A program made the translations under genes and the position numbers. 64,000 nucleotides of DNA from UBA5314 sp035560815 (GTDB taxonomy: Bacteria; Bacillota; Syntrophomonadia; Syntrophomonadales; Syntrophomonadaceae): NCBI GenBank assembly GCA_035560815.1, contig DATMYR010000086.1, forward strand, positions 28,502 through 92,501, given 5' to 3'. The notes under the pieces were generated by a model. It made no database searches and had not been told where the DNA came from. It saw only the letters and a list, made by a program, of their open reading frames with translations. Within the stretch, counting starts at the first letter, position 1, and each line of letters starts with the position of its first letter. Positions 34,331 to 43,500 of this stretch are shown here, one piece after another.

Positions 34331-35851
34331 TTAACTATAGAGAAGTATATTCTCTCGATAGTCTTTCTGCAAATCACTTTGCAGGAAATTCAAGAAGCGC
34401 ACCAGCATAGTGGATGCTTCAGCCCGCGTCATATCCTGGTTGGGATTAATCCGGCGGCCGTCATCCCCGCTAATCAAACCGTTGGCCTGGGCAACGTATA
34501 TACTGTCGCGAGCCCAATCGGGGATATCGTCATCGTCAGCAAAGGACATGCTATAGCCTGGTGTAGGCGCCCGGTCTTCAAATCCCAGAGCCTTGATGAT
34601 CATAGTAACCGCCTGCGCCCTGGTTAAAGCAGAGTCAGCGCCGAAATAATAATCAGATTCCCCACTGGCCAGGCCTTTGTCAACGGCAGCTTTTACATAC
34701 TGGTAATCGGGATCGGTTCCGGGGACGTCACTAAAGGGTGATACCAAGGCAGAAGCCTTTTTACTTGCGGTCGAAGTCTTCTGGGTAACGCTTTGATTGG
34801 CTCTTATATCACAGGCCTTTACGAGCGCTCGGATAAATTCTAATCTAGTCATGGAAGCATCGGGGGCAAAGAATTGCTGGCTGCCTTCAAAAACACCCAG
34901 TGAATACAATTGGTTAATGGAACTTTCCGCCCAATGACCGCCGACATCCCGGAATTTTGGTATAATCATCTTTTCGACCTTGGGTACCTTCTCCAGACTC
35001 AGAGCGCTATCGCTCTGGTTTCGCTCTGTGTCATCGGGGATTTTTTCATTCATAACAGGCAGATCATAACTATATTGTGATGACATATCCTCCCGTGTAA
35101 CCCGCGTGTAGGATCCTGTAAAACTGGAAAGGGAGGCCTGGTTATCAGAATATTGCAAGCTTTTGTTGAGGCTGTCAGAGACAGTGACCTTCGCACTGCC
35201 CTGCCAGCTGGCATCCGTTCCTGTCGTTTTCCCCTTGGCCGCGGGAATAGTGCGTTGTACGTTAAAATTGTAATCTATTATCTGGGTTTCCGTGTTGCCC
35301 CAGAAATTAGTAAACCCCACGTCGCCCCCGTTAAAATCAACAACCGCAGTACCCTGTGTTTTATTGATGGTAAAGGTTTTCCGCCCCTGGATATTTCCGT
35401 TGTAGTAGTCGGAAGCAGGCCGGTTGTCAATGGCATCCGATTTGGAAAACTGGAAGTCTTTCAGGTCGTATTTATCGCCGCTGATGGTTACGGATTCACT
35501 ATAGTTGGAAACCTTGGTCGAAGATAGCGTCTGCCCAATGTTTGTCTGCCGGTCATACGTGGTCAAATAGCTGACTTTGCGGGTCAGCTTGCCAGTTATT
35601 GTTGAATCTTTGGGAGTAAGCGTAAAATTATAGGTTGCGGTACTGGTATCGGCTTTCGCTTTTTCCGAAACTTTAATGGTCCCCACAAACTCCAGAGGCT
35701 GACCGGACAAAAAAACCATTTCCTGATAGTTGTATTCATCAGCTACGCCCCCGGAAAAGTCGGGCGGCACTGCACTTGCCGGACATGGTGAAGCGAGCAG
35801 AGCAAGCAGGGTCAGCAGCACAATAAATCCGATCCCTTTTCTTTGTTTCAC
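34331..35851 (-). CDS. Secreted protein with three C-terminal S-layer homology (SLH) domains
   Basis: 506 residues from the GTG at 35851 (GGAGG upstream). The signal peptide ends near PASA (residue 28). Residues 30-290 are polar and beta-rich with no known family. Three SLH repeats follow at about 300-350 (FRDVGGHWAESSINQLYSLG), 375-430 (FSDVPGTDPDYQYVKAAVD) and 440-495 (IPDWARDSIYVAQANGLISG), which would anchor the protein to secondary cell-wall polymer. It is the third gene of a unit with the giant TIG protein and the 559-residue protein, so it may be the anchor of a surface assembly (inference). Confidence 0.88.
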   Translation of the reverse strand: MKQRKGIGFIVLLTLLALLASPCPASAVPPDFSGGVADEYNYQEMVFLSGQPLEFVGTIKVSEKAKADTSTATYNFTLTPKDSTITGKLTRKVSYLTTYDRQTNIGQTLSSTKVSNYSESVTISGDKYDLKDFQFSKSDAIDNRPASDYYNGNIQGRKTFTINKTQGTAVVDFNGGDVGFTNFWGNTETQIIDYNFNVQRTIPAAKGKTTGTDASWQGSAKVTVSDSLNKSLQYSDNQASLSSFTGSYTRVTREDMSSQYSYDLPVMNEKIPDDTERNQSDSALSLEKVPKVEKMIIPKFRDVGGHWAESSINQLYSLGVFEGSQQFFAPDASMTRLEFIRALVKACDIRANQSVTQKTSTASKKASALVSPFSDVPGTDPDYQYVKAAVDKGLASGESDYYFGADSALTRAQAVTMIIKALGFEDRAPTPGYSMSFADDDDIPDWARDSIYVAQANGLISGDDGRRINPNQDMTRAEASTMLVRFLNFLQSDLQKDYRENILLYS

Positions 35852-35869
35852 CAAAAAGCCTCCATTACC

Positions 35870-37549
35870 TTATTTAACCAGTACTACTTTGGCATAAAAG
35901 TCATTGCGTACGATATACAAACGATCTCCGCTTTTCAGACTCTGGGCCGTGATGATCTTATTGTTGCGAATAATCAAAGCCTGGCCGATGCCCAGGGTTA
36001 GATCAGCATTTTTAGGCATCCACTGGTCATTAACCCCGCTCCAGTCGCAGCTGTTCTGCAAAGTGGCTTCCCAGCCTGCCGTATCATCCTTCTTCAAACT
36101 CCGCACCGTACCCGTGCTTATCCTTTCTTCACTCAGGGTATCTTTATCTTTATATACTCCTATGCAAGCAGCGCGGTCGCCCATCGTATATACGTAGGCG
36201 TACCAGTCGTTCAGATCATTTTCTTCAGCCCGGTCACTATCCGAGTCAACCGTGTAGTCTCCGCCCACAAACTCTGCTGGGGTGATGACTTTTCCGGAGA
36301 CCATATCGAAAATACTGGTGTCATTATCGTAATAAACTTCTTGTTTATCACAGCTCTGCCAGGAGTTATCCTGCAATTGATACTCGCTGCGCAGCCAGAA
36401 GGAGTCTTCGAAAATATCTGACAGACGGCCGGAATAAACACTACTCTGTCCCACGCTGGAGTTGTTTACGCCTACATTGAAAATGTATACCAGGCTGGCA
36501 AGGCGCTGGCTGCCCAGGCTGTCGGTTACAAAGTAGGCATCCGTTCCCACGCTTAAAACACCCTTGTCTTGCAAGCGCCCGTCCTGAATGATGATGCTCC
36601 CGTCATTAAAGGAGACATTCTTGTTGTTGTTCAGCTTGCAGGCATTACTGCCCCAGTTGATATCATTGATTTGGGCCGAATAAGCCGCCTCGTACTGGCT
36701 CTTGATGACCATCCGGTCAATGCATTCTTTGCCCATAACGCTCTTGGTGACCAGATAAACATCGCGGCCCTTATAATATTTCAGGTTATAAAGGGAGATT
36801 TTTTGCCCCGCCATGAAAACCGGCAAATCGCTGTTATAATCGACCCGCCAGGTGGGCTGGTAGGATTGCCAGAGACAGTCTTTTAGCACCTGGACTCCGC
36901 TCAGGGTACAGTGCAGCCCCGCTGTGTCAACCATGCTCAGGCTCCCTTTATATACGTCCTTGACCAGAATGGACGCGCCTTGCACTTCAATGCGGCTGAC
37001 GGTATTGTTGTCTATCTCATCAAAATACAACTTAACCCGGTCCCCCACATACAGTCCATCCAGGTTGATTGCCTGCCCCGACCGGGAAATGGGCGTAGCC
37101 GGGGTAGTATAATAACTTGCCCCCATTCCGTTATCCTGCTGCACCTGCAGCTGGTCGCTGTCAATTTTTTGTATTGTGCCGACTACAACCCGGCTGCCGG
37201 GTTGAATATATCCGGTTTTGGCAGTGGAATAACCTTCCAGGGTTAAAATACTGCTTCCTTCTAACTTCCCATAGACTTCCATCCCCTTATGCAGGTCCTG
37301 CAGCTTAACCGGAGTATTATCAATACTGAAGGTGCTGTCCTGGGTTACGGCAAAGTCGTATATTGCCCCTCCGTAGGTTTCGATACTCAATGACCCGTAA
37401 TCACCGGCCGCTTTGGGATCGGGAGTCGTCACCTTGTTCAGATAGCCTTCAATAAAGCCCTGGGCCAGGGGATCATCCTGCGCGGCCTGCAAAGCTCCGG
37501 GGCAAAGCATGGTGAGAATTATGATCAGAATACCTATTCTTTTTAACAC
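35870..37549 (-). CDS. Secreted protein of unknown function (559 residues)
   Basis: 559 residues with a signal peptide ending LQAA near residue 23. The body appears to be a series of small beta domains with short recurring phrases such as GTIQKIDSDQLQV, GDRVKLYFDEID, GQKISLYNLKYY, GTDAYFVTDS and SGDRLYIVRND, but no family I recognise. The start is GTG, and its ribosome site GGAGG lies inside the last codons of the giant TIG gene, three bases before its own start region, so translation is coupled. It ends 18 bases before the SLH gene. A role as a partner of the surface protein is inference. Confidence 0.8.
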   Translation of the reverse strand: MLKRIGILIIILTMLCPGALQAAQDDPLAQGFIEGYLNKVTTPDPKAAGDYGSLSIETYGGAIYDFAVTQDSTFSIDNTPVKLQDLHKGMEVYGKLEGSSILTLEGYSTAKTGYIQPGSRVVVGTIQKIDSDQLQVQQDNGMGASYYTTPATPISRSGQAINLDGLYVGDRVKLYFDEIDNNTVSRIEVQGASILVKDVYKGSLSMVDTAGLHCTLSGVQVLKDCLWQSYQPTWRVDYNSDLPVFMAGQKISLYNLKYYKGRDVYLVTKSVMGKECIDRMVIKSQYEAAYSAQINDINWGSNACKLNNNKNVSFNDGSIIIQDGRLQDKGVLSVGTDAYFVTDSLGSQRLASLVYIFNVGVNNSSVGQSSVYSGRLSDIFEDSFWLRSEYQLQDNSWQSCDKQEVYYDNDTSIFDMVSGKVITPAEFVGGDYTVDSDSDRAEENDLNDWYAYVYTMGDRAACIGVYKDKDTLSEERISTGTVRSLKKDDTAGWEATLQNSCDWSGVNDQWMPKNADLTLGIGQALIIRNNKIITAQSLKSGDRLYIVRNDFYAKVVLVK

Positions 37550-37552
37550 AAA

Positions 37553-40500
37553 CTACCTCCTGCTTCCGATTACGCTGTATAATCCCATCTGGGTTATCAT
37601 CCAAAGCCCACCCACGTTGGCTGATCCATAGCTGACCGGCTGCCACAAACCGCTGGCGGAATTTAACTGGCACAGGTTCATACTGGTGTAATGCCTCAAT
37701 CTGGCCTTGGCGTTGTCATAATTAATGGTGAAAAGCATATAACCGCTCAATTGATCCAATGGCTTGCTGTCCTGCCCTACAAAACTGTTGGCTTTCAATT
37801 GATATACGGTGGAAAGGCTGTTTCCGCCCTGCACCCCGGGATCGCCGGTATAGGGGCTGATTTGCAGGCTCACCCCGGCATGCCGGTCACTCTGGTGCGT
37901 ATCCAAACTACTATTGCGAAATACCTCAGTCTTCATGTCGAGTTTAAAATCAGCTCCGATAATTTTTATATCAGAACCCCTCGAGTCGTAAATTACCTGG
38001 GCGGGCAGGTTTACCTGCACCTGGTGCACTCCGGCATATTGACTCTGGGTAAGATCAATGTTCATATTATTACCGCGGTCTTCTGTTCCCACATTTATCG
38101 TGAGGGTGCTGCCGCTGGTCACCATTCCGGTTTTTTGACCCAGTTTTCCGTCTTCATCAGGGGGTCCGACATTATCACCCGTATGAACTCGTTCGCTTTT
38201 TACCGAAGGCGGGGAAGAGCCATAGTCCCCCACCGCTTTGATAATAAAGCGGTAGGAGGTATTGGGCTCCAGATTTGAATAGATCAAAGATGTGTAAATG
38301 GTGGATCCTACAAAATCGGTGTTGTCTCCACTCACGACATACACTTCATAGGCACTGGCCCCGGTAATGGGACTCCATTGTACCTTTATAAAGCGATCCG
38401 TATCGTTATGGTCGTCATGCACCAGGACGGCGCTGACTCCGCCAGGAGCCTCCAGTTGGGGTAGGGTGTAGGTAATATCGGAATCCAGGGGCGTAACCCC
38501 ACCGTCCGGATTTACTACTATAAGTCCGGTGGCATTAAGCTTGCCCGTAGGTGTGGTGACCGTGATCGTATTGGCATCCAACTTTGTTACGTTGCTGCCA
38601 GCATCACCGGAGGTTAATACGTAAGGATTCAGTATTCCATTGCTTGTCAGGTATAGGAGGTTGGAAGCAGTTAAATCCGTTGCCGCGGTGAGAACCGGGC
38701 TGAAATAGACCTTGCAGCCGTCCATGAACTGGGTTCCGGTTATCTTAAGAGTCTGCCCGCCTGCCGTCGATATTGTTTCTGCAGTACTGGTCTGGTTGTC
38801 AGAAGCGACAAGTGAGACATCGGTAATGGTCGGAGCACTGATGTAAGTAAAGGCATCTTTCAAAGAGGAACTCTCGCTGTCCGGGTTCTCGACTTTCACA
38901 TCGACCTTACCGGGGTTGCTGGCCGCAGTGGTTGCGGTAATCGTGTAATAGTCGACAACGGTTACATTGGTAGCCGGGGTGGCTCCGAAATATACCGCTA
39001 TTGTCTTGCCATCATATCCTTCTTCACTCTGCCGGAAGTCTTTCCCGGTAATGGTAACTGCCGTCCCCCCCTGGGCCGGGCCTAAAGCGGGTGTGACTCC
39101 GGTCACCTGGGGTGAAGTCTCACCCTTGGTAAACTGAATATATATGGGGCTGTGGTCCAGTACGGTTACTGGTATCTGGTCTGAGGCTGCCACACCCCCG
39201 TCTTCATTGGTGACCACCACGCGCAGGAGTGTGCCCACCTGATCCTCCGGCACCTCCGGCATCTTAAAGCTTATTTTCGTGGGCGGTGTACAGGTTACGG
39301 TGTTGGCATCAATCGCCAACTGGTCGCCCACCTGAACGGTGACGTTGTTCAAGAAGCCGGTGCCGGTAATGTTTATCATGGACCCGCCCTTATAATTGAC
39401 CTGCACTATCCTGACTGGTGCTCCATTCACCGTCGAGGCTATGGGATCTTTCCCGTCCCCGGTTATTGAGGTAATAGCGGGGGTGCTGGCCGGGTTTTTG
39501 TATTCAAACTCCCCGCTGGCCGTTCCTCCATCCGGATTAATGATCTTAACCGGTACTTTCTCCACCGTATAATAGGAAGGCGTATGCACGGTTAAATGCC
39601 CGGAATCAGTCATTCCCACCAGGGGTGAGTAGCCCCTTTCCACCACCAGGTTGTGCTCCTGCACATAAGCCTTGACCAGTTCATAGCCGGTATAGGGTGT
39701 GCCGGTGTCAGCCAGGCTGGCCATGTCAAAGTAGCAGGGGCTGCCGTCATAATCAAAGGTCCTGCTATAGGAGTGATTGTCCTGATCAATGGTAAAGGTA
39801 ATCTTTTGTGTGACACTGTTGTAGTTTACACTTAAGCTTCCTGGCAGAACCAGGTTGGGAACCGTCCCCCCGATGATCTGCCCGCTGTTGGCAACATCGC
39901 CAAAGCGCACCACCACCATATTTTTAATGCTTGATGCAGTATCCCCGTTAGTATCAATGGTAACTATGGTCATATTATCCCTGACAAAATTACTGCCGGT
40001 AATCTCCACCAGTTCATTGCCCTGCTTGCGTCCCACCCCTGGCACTATGCTGGTAATGGTTGGTTTTTTGGAGCTATAGGTAAATTTTGTTTTATTGGAA
40101 ATGGCATCATCGTTGTTAATTACGTAAACATCGACCTGTCCGGCGCTGCCGGGCGGTGTTAAGACCCCCAGATAGCCATTGCCAAAATCCATAATAGTTG
40201 CTTTTTGGCTGCCAAAATATACCTGGGGCAGGACCTTAAAATCATCATCCGCCTCGGATAATGTGACGGTATTGGTCAAGTTGGAAAAATCGGTCCACTT
40301 CCCATCCTTGTTTAGTTCGGTGTATGTCTCAGGCGGAGTCGAAGTGTCATCGTATTGAAGATTGCCGTTGGCGTCTTCATAGGGTTCGTAATAGCGGAAA
40401 TCCCGACCGGTTATTTGTACATAATCCCCGCCGGCAGTGCTTCCCTCAATAGGGGAAATTTTATCGATTACCGGGTTGCTGTTGGGAACGATATAAGTAA

Positions 40501-43500
40501 AGAAGTCCTCTTTGGTTGAGGCACCACCATCACTGGGGTTCAGTACCGAAACCGGCACCGTTTTACGGGCCACGCCCAGATCTTGCAGAAGGTCGCCCGG
40601 ATAAGCCGGCACCTTGGCATAAACACTCTTGTTGTCCGGGCTCACACTAACATCTGTCGCGGCCACTTCCACACCATTAATGAAAACCCGGGATTTCACC
40701 GTGCCGTTATCCTCAAAGTAATTCCCGGTAATTGTAACATAATAGCCTCCGCTGACCGAGCCCTGCGTGGGATCGATTTTAGTTAGCACCGGCACATGCT
40801 GGGGCTGGCGCGAAAATATAAAACCACCGGTCAGGGTGTCCGCACTGCCGTCAGGATTGAGCACGGTAACATCATAGGCTCCCGAGGTCCCCAAGTCTGG
40901 GACTGTGGCATAGATGCGGCTGCCGTTGTCTACCACTTTCATCCGGTTGCCGGTAATTTTTCCGTCTGCATCTTTCGCGTAGGGAGTGGCCATGGAAAGT
41001 GTGATAGTAGTCCCGCCCGGACCGCCATTATTGAGAATAACGGAGGAATCGTCCACCACAACGGACCATGTCTTGCCGTTCTGATCAGTAGCCTGCAATG
41101 CCCCTCCCGATACCGATATAGTATAAACATTACTCCCGTCGGTGAGAACAGTTCGCCCCTGGGCGTCATATTTAAGAACATAAAACCGGTCCGCTATGGC
41201 CAGGGCCCCCTCGTACAAGAGAACACCGTAATAATAATCGGCTAGTTTCCCCGTGGGAGAAACAATGTAGGCCTGGGTGGCGGGTGTTTTATAGGATTGC
41301 AGCGTAATAGCCCCGCTGGCCGAAGTATTGTAGTCATTGATATCCCGGCCGCTGAAGAGTAAACGGGTGCCGATAAGACGATAAATGCCCTGGTCGGTGG
41401 GAGCGACGGTGGGATCAGGGCTTAAAAATCCGGAACCATCTACAACTACCTCTGTGTTAGTAGTGCCTTGAGGCGGAGTAACCTTGTCTATTTTAATCGT
41501 ACTGGCTTTGTACGTATATTTCAGTTTGTTGGATATGGCGTAGTCGTTGTTCACCACATAGACGTTGACCTGTCCGGCTGCACCCGGAGGTGCGATAACC
41601 CCAATGAAGTTGCCGCCGAAATCCTTGATAGTGGCTTTCTGACTGCCGAAATAGACCTGGGGCAGCACTTTGAGATCATCTGTGCTCATGCCGGAAGTAG
41701 TCCCCAGGGAAGAAAAGTCTGTCCATTTAGGAGAAAGATCGGCCTTCTTATCCCCGTTAATATTGGTAAATAGTTCGCCATCGTCATAGGTAAAATCGCC
41801 ATCATTATCAACGAACGGTTCATAATAGCGAAAATCGTGCCCGGTCAATTTAACATAATCCCCTCCGCTGGTGCTGCCCTCGGTTGGCGTGAGCTGGTCT
41901 ATGACAGGGTTGCTGTTGGGGACCATATAGGTAAAAAAGTCAATATTGGTCGAGGCACCGCCGTCGCTGGGATTGAGAACCGACACCGGGACGGCTTTGT
42001 GATCAACTCCATAGTCTTTTAACAGGTCGCCCGGAAAAGCGGGAACAATGACATCAAGGGTTGTGCCTCCTCCCCCTACGCTGACATCGGCCGCCGGCAC
42101 TTCGATGCAGTTGATGAAAACCCGGGTCTTGGCCGTGCCGTTGTCCTCGAAGTAGATCCCGGTTATGTGGACCGGGTAGCCACCGTCTACCGAGCCCTGG
42201 CCCGGAACAACCGTGTTCATCTTCGGTACGCGCTGGGGCTGGCGGAAGAAGGTAAAGCCGCTCTCAAGAGTGGCACGGTTGGTGTCGGGATTCACCACGC
42301 TAACGTCATAAGGCCCCGAAGTTATCAGGTCGGGGATCACGGCATAGACGCGCTTCCCTTGATCCACTACTTTGACCCGGTTGCCGGTGATGTTTTTCGT
42401 GGCAGCGTCCACCTGATAAGGGGTGGCTATGGCCAGAGTGATAACAGTAGCGCCTTTCGTAAGGATCAGGGACGAGATATCTGGCACAACGCTCCACGTT
42501 CCCCCGTCCTGATCAGTAGCCTGTAAATCACCCGTAGATGACACGGAAATAGTATAAATGTTGCTGCCGTCGTTGAGCAAGATCTGTCCCTGACTGCCAT
42601 ACTTAAATACATAAAATTTATCCGGGTTTGTCAGGAGGCCATGGTAGAAAAGAACGCTGTAATAATAGTCAGCCAGGCTGGGCGATCCGTTTGCATCCAC
42701 ACTGAGAATAGGCTTGCCGGCCGGGGCGGTGTACGATTGCAACCCGATATTATTGGTGCCGGGTTGATAATAATAATCATTGATATCCCGGTCACCCAAC
42801 AGAACGCGGACACCTATAAGGCGATAAACACCAACATCCCAGGGCGTAGCGGTGGGATCGGGACTCATAAAGACGCCGCCGTTGATAACCACCGTGGTGC
42901 CGATGGTTCCCTCCGGAGGTGCTATGCTGGTTATGCTGGGCTTGGTCTGGCTGCTTACGTAAATCAAGTTGGCGCTGTCCTGTCCCCCCTCCGGGTTCAT
43001 CACCAGGATATGGGTCATGCCTTCCTTCCAGGCCGGGGCATCGAAAGTAATGGTCTGCCCCAGGGCATCGCGGGTACAGGGAATCAGGGTGTCTTCAATA
43101 AAAAGCTGCACATTGGCTTCAAAATTATATCCGGTTATCTGTACCCCCTTATAACCTTCAGTAGAGACTATATTGGGCGTTACCCCGGTAATGGAAGGCG
43201 TTTGCTCTTTGGGTACATCGGCAAATTCAATCAATTCTACCGTGCTGCTGACAGCATAACCGTATTGAATGGAATCTTTTTTCGGATTGGTAATCAATAT
43301 TTTTATTGGCGTATTGACCTGGGCACTCGTCACATCCACGGCCAGCGCGGCGGGAATTTTTATTAAGATGCGGTTGCCGGTATTGTTTCCGGTGGAGCCG
43401 TCTACGAGCGCTTGATTATTATAAACCTCCATGGTGGCACCCGTGATCAACACACTATTGCGGTCGTACACATTGGATGCATCGTTGCCCTCCCGGCGGA

